33,933 nt of DNA, from contig JALWKV010000253.1 in NCBI GenBank assembly GCA_027081275.1, positions 1 to 33,933 of the forward strand, written 5' to 3'. Each line of letters begins with the position of its first letter. Positions within the stretch are counted from its first letter, which is position 1. Under the pieces are notes generated by a model. That model was not told the DNA's origin. It worked only from the letters and a program-made list of their open reading frames with translations, and made no database searches. The stretch is from Gammaproteobacteria bacterium (GTDB taxonomy: Bacteria; Pseudomonadota; Gammaproteobacteria; UWMA-0217). The position numbers and the translations under genes were made by a program. Below are positions 8,629 to 17,486 of this stretch, in pieces.

Positions 8629-8831
8629 GTAACTATTCAGCTCGTTCGGAAAGACATCCGTGACTGCTCAGATTGTCCCTGAAATCCGTCAGTTCAAGGC
8701 AGAATCGCACCGCCATCCATGGCTCCTTGCGATATGCAGCCCATCCATGGACATAAATGTGCGCTTACGAGTGTAAATGGCCATTTTCGAACGCAGAAAT
8801 GGCGGATTTCAGGGGTGAGCTGAGCCGTTAC
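8629..8831. repeat. E1 miniature inverted-repeat element, copy B
   Basis: The outer left unit GTAACTATTCAGCTCG (8629) is followed by the inner left arm GTGACTGCTCAGATTG at 8660. The right end at 8831 reads, reversed, GTAACGGCTCAGCTCACC. The interior has a palindromic patch around CCATCCATGG (8713 on) and the shared block ATTTTCGAACGCAGAAATGG. There is no coding capacity for a transposase. It lies between the flgA sigma-54 promoter and the flgA start. Confidence 0.85.
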
Positions 8832-8878
8832 ACCGCGATTTTCGTCTTTCTCGCAGAATCGATCTGCCTCATCTGACG

Positions 8879-8896
8879 GGGTCAAATTATTGACCC
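8879..8896. repeat. short perfect palindrome in the flgA leader
   Basis: GGGTCAA (8879-8885) and TTGACCC (8890-8896) are perfect inverted repeats around a 4-nt A/T spacer. It could be an operator for a dimeric regulator or a REP-like remnant; I cannot tell which. Confidence 0.4.
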
Positions 8897-8929
8897 TGCC
8901 TTCGCATTCCAAGCCTCCTAGCAAATACG

Positions 8930-8945
8930 GTGCCAGCCCCCGGCA
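8930..8945 (-). promoter_or_regulatory. sigma-54 promoter for flgA
   Basis: On the minus strand, TGGCACC-GTAT-TTGCT matches the RpoN consensus TGGCACG-N4-TTGCW with one mismatch and correct GG/GC spacing. The start would be near 8918, giving flgA a leader of about 370 nt. It faces away from the flgB sigma-54 site about 200 bp to the right. Confidence 0.75.
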
Positions 8946-9141
8946 GCCGTTGGCTTCAGGGCGGCAGGCATCATCCGGCAATGGCGAACACATCAGCAGC
9001 GGAACCCTGACGCAGATCGCATGCCCCCACAACGCTGTTATGTGACACCGAACCACCCGGCGCGTCGGCACCCAACCGCTGGTCGCGACTTTCCGCCACC
9101 GAGGGAAAATCCGCTCAAGTTTTTCGCGGCTCGGACGTGCA

Positions 9142-9157
9142 TGGCACGCCCCTTGCT
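9142..9157 (+). promoter_or_regulatory. sigma-54 promoter for flgBCDE
   Basis: TGGCACG-CCCC-TTGCT is an exact match to the RpoN -24/-12 consensus. The start would be near 9168, about 155 nt before flgB. Sigma-54 control of the rod and hook genes, usually with a FleQ-type activator, is known in polar-flagellated gammaproteobacteria. No activator gene lies in this window. Confidence 0.88.
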
Positions 9158-9322
9158 CTACTGATTCCATCACCGGACGTGGCGGCTTCGAGCTGCATCA
9201 GTCGTTGCAAAAAGTTCTCGCAGCGGCAGCTATCCAAAGGTGCTGCAGCTACATATGAACGTATTGACAACGAACACGAAGCTCGCCCTGAACTCGCTAA
9301 CCGCATGGACGCGGAGGAACAG

Positions 9323-9718
9323 ATGCCAGACCTAGACAGACTTTTCGGGGTTCACTCACAAGCGCTCATCATGCGCTCGCGCCGCTCCAGCGTGCTCGCG
9401 GCGAATATCGCGAACGTGGACACCCCCAACTACAAAGCTCGCGACATCGACTTCAAAGAGGTGATGAGCCAGCAGATTCAGCCGTCCTCGATCAGGATCG
9501 AGCGCTCCAACCCGGCCCATATTGCGCTGCCGTCGAATATCACGACGACCGCCGCGCTCAAATATCGCATCCCGCAGCAGGCCTCGCTCGATGGCAACAC
9601 GGTAGAGTCCCAGGTGGAACAGGGGCAATTCGCCGAAAATGCCGTCCGCTACCAAGCCAGCCTCACCTTCGTGAACGGCAAGACCCGTTCGATGCTCAAA
9701 GCACTGTCAGGAGAATAG
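9323..9718 (+). CDS. flgB: flagellar proximal rod protein FlgB
   Basis: Proximal rod subunit of the basal body, secreted by the flagellar type III system. The 131-residue protein has the rod signature SSVLAANIANVDTPNYKARDIDF (about 24-46), a variable middle, and a C-terminal helix (VRYQASLTFVNGKTRSMLKAL) that packs in the rod. GGAGG lies 5 nt before ATG 9323, which fixes this start although the frame is open further up. It is first in flgBCDE behind the sigma-54 site, and flgC starts 3 nt after its stop. Confidence 0.96.
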   Translation: MPDLDRLFGVHSQALIMRSRRSSVLAANIANVDTPNYKARDIDFKEVMSQQIQPSSIRIERSNPAHIALPSNITTTAALKYRIPQQASLDGNTVESQVEQGQFAENAVRYQASLTFVNGKTRSMLKALSGE

Positions 9719-9721
9719 ATC

Positions 9722-10138
9722 ATGTCCCTGTTCAACATATTCGATATTTCCGGAACGGCCATGAGCGCGCAGTCGCTCAGGATGAATCTGACGGCGAGCA
9801 ATATCGCCAATGCCGACAGCGTCGCCGGCGACGAGAAATCGGCCTACAAGGCGCGGCAACCGGTTTTTTCCACCATTCTCGAAGAAATGGGGCAGAGCGA
9901 GGCGGCCGGCGGCGTGCGCATGCTGGCGGTGGTCGAAAGCAAGGCCAGCCACAACCGGCGTTACGAGCCGGGCAATCCGCTCGCCAACGACGAGGGCTAT
10001 GTCTACGACTCGAACGTCAACATCATCGAGGAGATGACCAACATGATCTCGGCCTCGCGCAGCTATCAGAACAATGTCGAGGTCATCAACACCTCAAAGG
10101 ACATGCTGCTCAAGACACTCAAACTGGGTAACGGCTGA
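9722..10138 (+). CDS. flgC: flagellar proximal rod protein FlgC
   Basis: Proximal rod subunit. The 138-residue protein has the N-terminal rod motif SLRMNLTASNIANADSVAG (about 19-37), the DPSNPLANDEGYV-type segment (here EPGNPLANDEGYVYDSNVNI), and the C-terminal helix SRSYQNNVEVINTSKDMLLKTLKLG. The stop and the flgD start overlap as TGATG, suggesting coupled translation. Length and motif order are normal. Confidence 0.96.
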   Translation: MSLFNIFDISGTAMSAQSLRMNLTASNIANADSVAGDEKSAYKARQPVFSTILEEMGQSEAAGGVRMLAVVESKASHNRRYEPGNPLANDEGYVYDSNVNIIEEMTNMISASRSYQNNVEVINTSKDMLLKTLKLGNG

Positions 10139-10893
10139 TGACACAGATCAATACCGACCTGATGCAGCGCTATGGCCTGGAAAACGGCGAACGGGGTCCG
10201 AACCCGGGAAAGAATGAACTGCTGCAACAGGATTTTCTCAAGCTGATGACCGAGCAACTGAAAAACCAGGATCCGATGAAGCCCGCCGACAACGGCGAGT
10301 TTCTCGGACAGATGGCACAGTTCAGCTCCGTCTCCAGCCTCGGCAAACTGGAGCAGACCGTCTCCCAGCTGGCGCAGTCATTGCAATCGAGCATGGGGCT
10401 CAATGCCGTCAACATGATCGGCAAGGAGGCCCTGGCGCCGGGCGACCGCATCACTCTCCAGCATGAGGGCGAAGCACAACACGGCGCCATCGACCTGCCG
10501 GCCGCCACCGGCAGTCTGCGCATCACCATTACCGATCCGGGCGGCAATGTCATTCGCCAGATCGACATGGGCAGCCAGCCGGCCGGCATCCGCCAGTTCG
10601 TCTGGGACGGCAGACGCGCCGATGGCACCCCGGCCGGGCCCGGCAACTATCTGGTCAGCGCCGAATTCGATACCGATGACGACACCACCGAGGCGGCACA
10701 GACCATGCTGTACACCACGATCGACAGCGTCAGCTTCAATGGCGGCAAGACCATGCTCAACACCAGCAACGGCCGCGCGCTGGAATTTTCGGCCATCACG
10801 CAGATTCGCGAAAAACCCGTGCCCCGGGACGCTCCTGAAGAGATCGCGGAAAATCGCACGGACGAAGCGGAAGCGCTGTCCAGCGAACAGTAA
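10138..10893 (+). CDS. flgD: flagellar hook cap protein FlgD
   Basis: Hook scaffold/cap, needed for FlgE polymerisation and lost once the hook is made. The 251-residue protein has the N-terminal conserved block LLQQDFLKLMTEQLKNQDPM followed by NGEFLGQMAQFSSV (about 22-63). The Ig-like FlgD domain follows (GSLRITITDPGGNVIRQIDMG and FVWDGRRADGTPAGPGNYLV, about 120-180), with a Tudor-like segment near 200-225. The acidic tail past residue 230 is extra. Its ATG overlaps the flgC stop by one base. Confidence 0.95.
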   Translation: MTQINTDLMQRYGLENGERGPNPGKNELLQQDFLKLMTEQLKNQDPMKPADNGEFLGQMAQFSSVSSLGKLEQTVSQLAQSLQSSMGLNAVNMIGKEALAPGDRITLQHEGEAQHGAIDLPAATGSLRITITDPGGNVIRQIDMGSQPAGIRQFVWDGRRADGTPAGPGNYLVSAEFDTDDDTTEAAQTMLYTTIDSVSFNGGKTMLNTSNGRALEFSAITQIREKPVPRDAPEEIAENRTDEAEALSSEQ

Positions 10894-10908
10894 GGGCTCA
10901 CAAGCAAT

Positions 10909-10945
10909 TGCCACCCGTATACGACCTTCGCGATGGCGGGTGGCA
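10909..10945 (+). other. stem-loop in the flgD-flgE gap
   Basis: TGCCACCCG (10909-10917) pairs perfectly with CGGGTGGCA (10937-10945) across a 19-nt loop. There is no T-run, so it is more likely an RNA stability or processing hairpin in the flgDE message than a terminator. Confidence 0.45.
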
Positions 10946-10989
10946 GACAGCAACACATCTGATGGATCAGACAATCAAGAGAGGAACTC

Positions 10990-12273
10990 ATGTCATTCAA
11001 TACTGCACTGACCGGACTTGACGCAGCCAGCAAGAACCTGGAGGTCATTTCCAACAATATCGCCAACTCCACCACCAACGGCTTCAAGCGCTCGCGCGCC
11101 GAATTCGCCGACGTCTACGCTGCTTCCGACTTCGGCGGCAACGGAACCGAAACGGGCAAGGGCGTCCAGGTGACGACCATTCGCCAGCAGATGACGCAAG
11201 GCGATATCACCTACACCGACAACGCGCTGGATCTGGCCATTTCCGGCGGCGGCATGTTCCGCATCAAGGACGCCAACGGCGGTATCGTCTATTCGCGCGC
11301 GGGGATGTTCGGCATGGACCGGGACGGCTACCTCGCCAATGCGGCCGAACAGCGTCTGACCGGTTATCAGGTCGACCAGGAAGGCAATGTCCTGCCGACC
11401 CTCGGCGAGATCAAGATCGACACTTCCGATCTCCAGCCGAAGGCCTCGGAGAACGTGGAACTCGGGCTGAACCTCGATCAAACCTCCGAAGCCATTTCAA
11501 TGGATTTTTCCTCAGACAACCCGAAATCCTACAACTTCACCACAGGTTCGACGGTTTACGACTCCCAGGGTTCGAGCCACGTCGTCAGCTACTACTTCCG
11601 CAAGGATCAGGACAATGAATGGTCCCTGTTCATTCAGTCGGCCGACACCGGCACCATGGTCGGCGACACCAACGGCTACAAAATTCAGTTCGACAACAAT
11701 GGCACCATCAAAACCATCAAGAACAGCGATAGCACTCAAACCTACGTGGACAACAGCATCGATCCGGCCATCAAGGGACAGATCGACTTCACCATCTCCG
11801 CCGATGCGCTGGGCAGCCAGGTCGATCCGATTTCCCTCAAACTCGACATCAACGACATGACCCAGTATGACGCCGCTTCCGGCGTCAACAAGGTGAAGGC
11901 CGACGGCTACTCCTCGGGCCGCATGGTCAGCCTCGACATCGACAAGAACGGCGTCATCTTCGGCCGCTACACCAACGGCCAGTCCAAGGCCATGGGCCAG
12001 GTGGCGCTCGCCAACTTCGCCAATACCGAAGGGCTGCGCCCTGTCGGCGACTCCTCCTGGGCCGAATCCTACGCCTCGGGCGCGCCGGCAGTCGGCGCCC
12101 CGGGCAGCGCATCCCTGGGTTTCATCCAGTCGAGCGCGCTGGAGTCCTCCAACGTCGACGTGACCGAGGAACTGGTCGACATGATCGGCGCGCAACGCGC
12201 CTTCCAGGCCAATGCGCAAATCATCAGCGTCAATGACGAGCTGACCCAGACCGTCATCAACATGCGTCGCTGA
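10990..12273 (+). CDS. flgE: flagellar hook protein FlgE
   Basis: Main subunit of the universal joint (hook). The 427-residue protein has the N-terminal signature [34 protein letters not shown] (about 10-43), the D0-D1 linker ending near residue 150, a D2 insert with [26 protein letters not shown] (about 180-205), and the C-terminal block [47 protein letters not shown] lies 6 nt before the ATG. Size is near the short end for the family. It is followed by a long palindrome-rich gap before flgF. Confidence 0.96.
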   Translation: MSFNTALTGLDAASKNLEVISNNIANSTTNGFKRSRAEFADVYAASDFGGNGTETGKGVQVTTIRQQMTQGDITYTDNALDLAISGGGMFRIKDANGGIVYSRAGMFGMDRDGYLANAAEQRLTGYQVDQEGNVLPTLGEIKIDTSDLQPKASENVELGLNLDQTSEAISMDFSSDNPKSYNFTTGSTVYDSQGSSHVVSYYFRKDQDNEWSLFIQSADTGTMVGDTNGYKIQFDNNGTIKTIKNSDSTQTYVDNSIDPAIKGQIDFTISADALGSQVDPISLKLDINDMTQYDAASGVNKVKADGYSSGRMVSLDIDKNGVIFGRYTNGQSKAMGQVALANFANTEGLRPVGDSSWAESYASGAPAVGAPGSASLGFIQSSALESSNVDVTEELVDMIGAQRAFQANAQIISVNDELTQTVINMRR

Positions 12274-12304
12274 TAGCGCTCGCTCCGTCGACGAAAAAGA
12301 GTTC

Positions 12305-12413
12305 GTAGGGTGGGTCAAGGAGCACAGCGACGGAGCCACCGGAACAACGCTGCCCAAACGCCAAGCGTCGCAGCGCCCTTCCCGGTGGATCCGCTGCGCT
12401 TGAGCCACCCTAC
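12305..12413. repeat. dispersed palindromic repeat with GTAGGGTGG ends
   Basis: GTAGGGTGG at 12305 and CCACCCTAC ending at 12413 form the ends of a long imperfect inverted repeat whose inner blocks (CCACCGG and CCGGTGG) also pair. This type of GTAGGGTGGGTCAAG repeat is common in proteobacterial intergenic DNA. I see no gene in it. Confidence 0.7.
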
Positions 12414-12421
12414 ACGAGAGG

Positions 12422-12580
12422 GTGTCGCAAAAGTCCGTCCAGGACTTTGCGACACACGAAAAGCAAAAAGTGCGATTTTTCCTTTTCTCACAGAAACAAC
12501 GACTTACCGTCGTTGTTTCTGGCAGCACATCCTTGTGCTGCGCGAGGTTGCCGCAAAGCTACCGCTTTTGCGACAACCTC
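12422..12580. repeat. array of four consecutive stem-loops
   Basis: Four hairpins stand in a row: GTGTCGCAAAAGTCC with GGACTTTGCGACAC (12422-12455, one bulge); CAGAAACAACGAC with GTCGTTGTTTCTG (12491-12521, perfect, 5-nt loop); CAGCACA with TGTGCTG (12523-12540, perfect); and GAGGTTG..GCAAAGC with GCTTTTGC..CAACCTC (12544-12580). The GTGTCGCAAAA end recurs inverted as TTTTGCGACAC at 12869, so 12420-12883 could be one composite element. Confidence 0.7.
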
Positions 12581-12626
12581 CACGATCCGGGGGACGCTAA
12601 TTGAACGGCACTGGACTGCGAAGTCC

Positions 12627-12758
12627 TCTCCCCGCCGGGGAGACGACTGCATGGATGCAGGAGGTAGGGCGACGCAGGAAGCCAAAGCCGAGGGTTTGGG
12701 AGAAGGGTAAACCATTGTTTTTCACACTCTCCCCGGCCCTCTCCCTCAAGGGAGAGGG
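12627..12758. repeat. further nested short palindromes
   Basis: TCTCCCC/GGGGAGA (12627-12643, 3-nt loop), CTGCAT/ATGCAG (12647-12660) and CCCTCTCCCT/AGGGAGAGGG (12737-12758, 2-nt loop) are perfect inverted repeats. They belong to the same palindrome mosaic and resemble REP-type intergenic units. Confidence 0.6.
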
Positions 12759-12800
12759 AGTGTTACGACACCCTCTCGGAGGGGGGAGTCAAGCCATTTT

Positions 12801-12882
12801 GTTGGATTACGCTGCGCTAATCCAACCTACAAAGATGGATGGGGTGCTCGAATATTTAGAAATAGTTTTGCGACACCCCCGG
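12801..12882. repeat. GTTGGATTA palindrome and the right copy of the TTTTGCGACAC end
   Basis: GTTGGATTA (12801-12809) pairs with TAATCCAAC (12818-12826); this palindrome is widely dispersed in proteobacteria. TTTTGCGACACCC near 12869-12882 is the inverse of the unit at 12420. The rest of the gap to flgF has no recognisable promoter. Confidence 0.6.
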
Positions 12883-12936
12883 AAATGAGGGGGCGCATTG
12901 TGTCACGACACGGAAAACAACAGAGGTAATACCGCG

Positions 12937-13680
12937 ATGGATCGCGTCATCTACACCGCAATGAACGGCGCCCGGCAGATCATGCTGAAACAGGCGACCA
13001 ACAGTAACAACCTCGCCAATATCAACACCACCGGCTTTCGCGCCGATCTCGACGCCTTCAAGGCGCTGCCGATGTATGGCCCGGGTCAGGCGACCCGCGT
13101 CTATACCGAAAACAATCGCGTCGGCACCGACTTCAGTCAGGGCGCCGTGGTCAATACCGGCCGGGATCTCGACATCGCAATCGACGGCGACGGCTTCATC
13201 GCCGTGCAGGATGCCGACGGCAACGAATCACTGACTCGCCGCGGCGACCTGCGGATTTCCGCCGAGGGCCTGCTCACCAACGGCGCGGGCAAGCCGGTGC
13301 TGGGCAATTCGGGACCGATCGCCATCCCCCCGTACCAGAAGATCAGTATCGGCAAGGACGGCACCATCTCGATCATTCCGCAGGGCGGAGACGCCATGAG
13401 CATGGCCGTCATCGACCGGATAAAGTTGGTCAACCCGGCGCTGGACGGACTCAGGAAAACCGAAACAGGCCTGTTCCGCACGAGCGACGGTGAACCTGCT
13501 CTCCCCGATGCGTCGGTCACAATATCGCCCGGCTCACTGGAAGGCTCCAACGTGAATGCGACGGAAGCACTGGTGAACATGATCGAGCTCGCCAGACAAT
13601 ACGAGATGCACGTCAAGGTGATGAAGGATGCGGAAGAAGCCGACCGTAACGCCGTAACAATCATACGAGTCAATCTCTAG
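12937..13680 (+). CDS. flgF: flagellar rod protein FlgF
   Basis: Proximal rod subunit. The 247-residue protein carries ARQIMLKQATNSNNLANINTTGFRADLDAFKAL (about 9-41), the LDIAIDGDGFIAVQ block typical of FlgE/F/G (about 74-87), and the C-terminal EGSNVNATEALVNMIELARQYEMHVKVM. I chose ATG 12937 with AGAGG 10 nt upstream; the open frame before it lies in the repeat region. It starts the flgFGHIJ run. No promoter is evident in front, so it depends either on read-through from flgE across a palindrome array or on a promoter I cannot recognise. Confidence 0.95.
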   Translation: MDRVIYTAMNGARQIMLKQATNSNNLANINTTGFRADLDAFKALPMYGPGQATRVYTENNRVGTDFSQGAVVNTGRDLDIAIDGDGFIAVQDADGNESLTRRGDLRISAEGLLTNGAGKPVLGNSGPIAIPPYQKISIGKDGTISIIPQGGDAMSMAVIDRIKLVNPALDGLRKTETGLFRTSDGEPALPDASVTISPGSLEGSNVNATEALVNMIELARQYEMHVKVMKDAEEADRNAVTIIRVNL

Positions 13681-13759
13681 CAATAGGGGAAAAGCTCACT
13701 CTCCGCCACCATGACATCTCCGCAAGGAAGCGGAAGGACCGAACAAAAGGAATTTGACC

Positions 13760-14545
13760 ATGAACAGAGCACTGTGGAGTTCCAAGACAGGACTCGATGC
13801 CCAGCAGACCCGCATGGGCGTCATCGCCAACAACCTGGCCAACGCCAATACGACCGGCTTCAAGCGCGACCGCGCCGTTTTCGAGGATCTGATCTACCAG
13901 AACGTACGTCAGGTCGGCGCAAATTCCTCCCAGGACACCCAGCTGCCATCGGGACTGAATGTCGGCACCGGCGTCCGCGTCGTCGCCACGGAAAAACTCT
14001 TCACCCAGGGCGGCCTGACGAAAACCGACAACTCCCTCGACATCGCCATCCAGGGTCGCGGTTTTTTCGAGATCCTGCTGCCGGATGGCACCAGCGGCTA
14101 CACGCGCGACGGTTCGTTCCAGCTCAATTCGCAGGGGCAGGTCGTCACCTCTTCCGGGTTCCCGCTGCAGCCGGGGTTCACCGTTCCACCCAATGCGCAG
14201 AGCATCACCATCGCCGCCGACGGCACCATCTCGGTACTGACGCCCGGCAACAGCACGCCTCAGCAGATCGGCAGCATCCAGCTGGTCGACTTCATCAATC
14301 CCAGTGGTCTACAGGCACAGGGCGGCAACATCTATACCGAAACCGCTTCGAGCGGCAGCCCGCAGGCCGGCACGGCCGGTCAGAACGGACTTGGCACACT
14401 GATGCAGGGATCGCTGGAGACATCCAACGTCAACGTCGTCGAAGAGCTGGTCGGCATGATCGAGACCCAGCGTGCCTACGAGCTGAATTCCAAGGCGATT
14501 GCATCGATCGACGACATGCTCGCTTATGCCAACAACAACCTCTGA
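13760..14545 (+). CDS. flgG: flagellar distal rod protein FlgG
   Basis: Distal rod subunit. The 261-residue protein shows [40 protein letters not shown] (about 9-48), the [19 protein letters not shown] block (about 93-111) and the C-terminal [29 protein letters not shown] helix. I chose ATG 13760 with AAGG 9 nt upstream; a TTG two codons earlier is possible. It is the canonical family length, and flgH follows after 9 nt. Confidence 0.97.
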   Translation: MNRALWSSKTGLDAQQTRMGVIANNLANANTTGFKRDRAVFEDLIYQNVRQVGANSSQDTQLPSGLNVGTGVRVVATEKLFTQGGLTKTDNSLDIAIQGRGFFEILLPDGTSGYTRDGSFQLNSQGQVVTSSGFPLQPGFTVPPNAQSITIAADGTISVLTPGNSTPQQIGSIQLVDFINPSGLQAQGGNIYTETASSGSPQAGTAGQNGLGTLMQGSLETSNVNVVEELVGMIETQRAYELNSKAIASIDDMLAYANNNL

Positions 14546-14554
14546 TAGACAGCC

Positions 14555-15298
14555 ATGACCAGACAACGTAACACCCTCCCTGGTTACCTGTTTCCGGTCG
14601 TCGGGCTGCTCGGGGCAAGTCTGCTGCTGGGCGGTTGCGCGGCGCAACAGAAAAGCCTGCGCGACCCCGCCTATGCGCCGGTAGTCGCGCCGTCGCCCAA
14701 TCCGCCGCCACCGCAGTTTCCGGCCGCCAGCAATCCGATGCAGCAGTTGATGACGGGGGCGATCTACAACCCCGCGTCGAGCCGCTCGCTGTTCGAGGAT
14801 TACCGCGCCCGCCGCGTCGGCGACGTGCTGACGGTGATCCTTCAGGAACGCACCGATGCCAGCAAGAAGGCGGGCACGGCGACGAAAAAGTCAAGCAATG
14901 TGGACATGCCGTCACCGACGATCATGGGACGCAAGATCACCCGCGGCGGCGTTCCGATCCTCGAAACGCAGATCAAGGGCAAGGTGGATTTTGCCGGCGA
15001 GGGCACCAGCAGCCAGAGCAACAGCCTGAAAGGCAATATCACCGTCTCCGTTTCGCAGGTGCTGCCCAACGGCAATCTAGTGGTGCGCGGCGAAAAACTG
15101 CTCTACCTCAACCAGGGCAGCGAGGTGGTGCGCATTCGCGGCATCGTCCGCCCCGCCGACATCTCCGCATCCAATACGATCTATTCGACCCAGATCGCCA
15201 ATGCCGAAATCACCTACAAGGGCAAGGGCGTGATCGCGGACAGCAACGAAGCCGGCTGGCTGACACGCTTTTTCAACAGCAAATGGTGGCCGCTGTAG
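14555..15298 (+). CDS. flgH: flagellar L-ring lipoprotein FlgH
   Basis: Outer-membrane ring (bushing) protein around the rod. The 247-residue precursor has a lipoprotein signal peptide with lipobox LGGC (lipidated C28), a Pro-rich linker (about 42-60), then the conserved IYNPASSRSLFEDYRARRVGDVLTVILQERTDASKKA region and C-terminal VRGEKLLYLNQGSEVVRIRGIVRPADIS. It ends FFNSKWWPL, as expected for the family. It follows flgG closely and precedes flgI by 92 bp. Confidence 0.97.
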   Translation: MTRQRNTLPGYLFPVVGLLGASLLLGGCAAQQKSLRDPAYAPVVAPSPNPPPPQFPAASNPMQQLMTGAIYNPASSRSLFEDYRARRVGDVLTVILQERTDASKKAGTATKKSSNVDMPSPTIMGRKITRGGVPILETQIKGKVDFAGEGTSSQSNSLKGNITVSVSQVLPNGNLVVRGEKLLYLNQGSEVVRIRGIVRPADISASNTIYSTQIANAEITYKGKGVIADSNEAGWLTRFFNSKWWPL

Positions 15299-15390
15299 CG
15301 CGCCACCGCCACCTGCCGGACACCCCGGCGGCGTATGCGAGCCACCATCCCCCAAATCCGCCAACGCCCGACTGAACAAGGCCATCATCG

Positions 15391-16515
15391 ATGAAACGAA
15401 CCGGATATTTTCTCTCCATGCTGCTCGTCGTGCTGACGGCCGCGCTCGGCGCGACGCCGCCAGTGGTCCATGCCGAACGGGTCAAGGACATTGCCTCGAT
15501 CGCCGGCGTGCGCGAAAACCAGCTGCTCGGCTACGGTCTGGTGGTCGGCCTGGACGGCACCGGCGACAAGGTCGGACAGACGCCGTTCACGCTGCAGAGC
15601 CTGAAGAGCATGATGGCGCAGTTTGGCGTCACCATTCCGCCGAATATCACCCCCAACGTGAAAAATATCGCGGCGGTGACGGTGACCGCCAACCTGCCCC
15701 CCTTCATCAAGCCGGGTCAGCGCATCGACGTGACCGTCTCTTCGCTCGGCAACGCCAAGAGCCTGCGTGGCGGCAGCCTGCTGATGACGCCGCTGAAGGG
15801 CGCCGACGGCCAGGTCTACGCCGTCGCCCAGGGCGAGCTGGTGGTCGGCGGACTCGGTGTCGAGGGCGGTGACGGCTCTCGCATCGCCATCAACATTCCC
15901 AGCGTCGGCAGGATTCCCGGCGGCGCCACCGTCGAGCGCGTCGTGCCCAACGCCTTCAACATGTCCAACAAGCTGGTGCTGAACCTGCACACGCCCGACT
16001 TCACCACGGCCAAGAGGCTGGAGCAGTCGGTCAACAAATGGCTCGGCGCCGGCCACGCCAAGGCGCTCGACGCCGCCTCGATCGAAATTCGCGCGCCGCG
16101 GGATTCCACCCAGCGCGTCGCCTTCATGTCCTACATCGAAAACATGGAGATCGAGCCGGGCGAAGCGCCGGCGCGCGTCATCGTCAATTCCCGCACCGGC
16201 ACGATCGTCATCGGCAGCCATGTCACAGTCAAGCCGGCCGCGGTGACACACGGCAGCCTGACGGTCACCATCTCCGAGACGCCGACCGTGAGCCAGCCCT
16301 ACCCCTTCAGTCGCGGCGAGACCAGGGAGGTCAAGCAGAGCGACATCAAGGTGGAGGAAGAAAAGAGCCGAATGTTCCTGTTCAAGGAGGGTGTTACGCT
16401 CGACCAGATCGTCCGCGCCATCAACCAGGTGGGCGCCGCGCCGGGCGATCTGGTGGCCATTCTCGACGCGCTGAAAAAGGCGGGCGCGCTACGCGCCGAA
16501 CTGGTGGTTCTCTGA
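15391..16515 (+). CDS. flgI: flagellar P-ring protein FlgI
   Basis: Periplasmic ring protein in the peptidoglycan layer; its assembly needs FlgA, encoded upstream here. The 374-residue precursor has a Sec signal peptide ([20 protein letters not shown], cleavage near VVHAE), followed by [30 protein letters not shown] (about 31-60), the HG-rich core, and the C-terminal [39 protein letters not shown]. The stop overlaps the flgJ start (TGATG). Length is typical. Confidence 0.97.
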   Translation: MKRTGYFLSMLLVVLTAALGATPPVVHAERVKDIASIAGVRENQLLGYGLVVGLDGTGDKVGQTPFTLQSLKSMMAQFGVTIPPNITPNVKNIAAVTVTANLPPFIKPGQRIDVTVSSLGNAKSLRGGSLLMTPLKGADGQVYAVAQGELVVGGLGVEGGDGSRIAINIPSVGRIPGGATVERVVPNAFNMSNKLVLNLHTPDFTTAKRLEQSVNKWLGAGHAKALDAASIEIRAPRDSTQRVAFMSYIENMEIEPGEAPARVIVNSRTGTIVIGSHVTVKPAAVTHGSLTVTISETPTVSQPYPFSRGETREVKQSDIKVEEEKSRMFLFKEGVTLDQIVRAINQVGAAPGDLVAILDALKKAGALRAELVVL

Positions 16516-17408
16516 TGATCACCGACAAGAGCGCGGAACTCGCATCGGTCTACACCGACTTCGACGGCATCGCCCGGCTCAAGGCCGAGGCCAGCAGGCA
16601 GACGGACGCGGCCAAGCGCGAAACGGCGCGGCAGTTCGAGGCGCTGTTCCTGCAGATGATGATCAAGAGCATGCGGGAAGCCGGCGGCAAGGGCCTGCTG
16701 GACAGCGACCAGACCGAAATGGCGCGCGGCATGTACGACCAGCAACTGGCCATTGCGCTGTCGAAAAAGGGCGCCATCGGCATTGCCGACATGGTAATGC
16801 GACAGCTTGGCGTCGAGCCCGAAAAAGGCGACGCTCCCGTTTCTTCCGGCGCAGGCTCACTGGCGATGGCCGAGAAACTCTGGGGAACGGCGCCGCAGAG
16901 CCCGGTGCCCATCAAGGCGCCGCTGCCCCAGTGGAAAACCCCCGCCGACTTTGTCGAGGGGCTCTACCCCGCCGCGGAAAAGGCCGCCGACAGCCTCGGC
17001 ACGACGCCCGAAGCCATACTCGCCATCGCGGCACTCGAAACGGGCTGGGGCCAGCATGTCATGCCTGACGACAATGGCAAGCCGAGCTTCAACCTCTTCG
17101 GCATCAAGGCCGACCGGAGCTGGCGCAAGGCGGCGACAACGGCGACCACGCTCGAATTCGACAATGGCGTCATGCAGCAGAAAAGAGAGCCGTTCCGCGC
17201 CTACGCTTCCCCGGAGGAAGCCGTCGCCGACTTTGCCGACTTCATTCGCGGCAACCCCCGTTACCGCAAGGCGCTCGAAGTGGCCGGCGACCCGGACGCT
17301 TTTCTCGAACATATCCACAAAGCCGGCTACGCCACCGACCCGCGCTACGCGGAAAAGGCGCAAGCCGTACTGAAAAAAGTGGAAACGATCGCTAAAGAAA
17401 TCGGCTGA
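16515..17408 (+). CDS. flgJ: FlgJ: rod-capping protein with peptidoglycan hydrolase domain
   Basis: Bifunctional protein that caps the growing rod and cuts a hole in the wall for it. In the 297-residue product the N-terminal rod domain (about 30-100) contains RQFEALFLQMMIKSMREA; a linker follows, and then a GH73 glucosaminidase-type domain (about 145-295) with the likely catalytic E175 in ALETGWGQ and the FNLFGIKA motif. The fusion is the gammaproteobacterial form. The ATG overlaps the flgI stop by one base (TGATG). The last codons double as the -35 of a sigma-28 promoter for flgKL. Confidence 0.96.
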   Translation: MITDKSAELASVYTDFDGIARLKAEASRQTDAAKRETARQFEALFLQMMIKSMREAGGKGLLDSDQTEMARGMYDQQLAIALSKKGAIGIADMVMRQLGVEPEKGDAPVSSGAGSLAMAEKLWGTAPQSPVPIKAPLPQWKTPADFVEGLYPAAEKAADSLGTTPEAILAIAALETGWGQHVMPDDNGKPSFNLFGIKADRSWRKAATTATTLEFDNGVMQQKREPFRAYASPEEAVADFADFIRGNPRYRKALEVAGDPDAFLEHIHKAGYATDPRYAEKAQAVLKKVETIAKEIG

Positions 17409-17419
17409 CCTGCCGATAG
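17393..17419 (+). promoter_or_regulatory. sigma-28 promoter for flgKL, inside the flgJ 3' end
   Basis: TAAA (17393-17396), exactly 15 nt, then GCCGATAG (17412-17419) matches the FliA consensus with one change in the last base. The start would be near 17426. FlgK and FlgL are late (class III) products in many bacteria, and their leader of about 270 nt contains E1 copy C. Confidence 0.75.
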
Positions 17420-17486
17420 CAACAGCAGAAGCCGGCGGAAAGGATCTGGCCGGCAAACAGAGCTTGGCTCACTCGAACATATGCCC

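Noticed and set aside
8694-9173. Minus-strand frame reading through E1 copy B (and a similar one at 17495-17773 through copy C)
   Set aside because: The shared peptide (around EIRHFCVRKW) is only the translated repeat. Such frames are often annotated as hypothetical proteins, but no start signal supports them.
12422-12882. CRISPR array or tandem-repeat array
   Set aside because: The units are different palindromes, not direct repeats with regular spacers.
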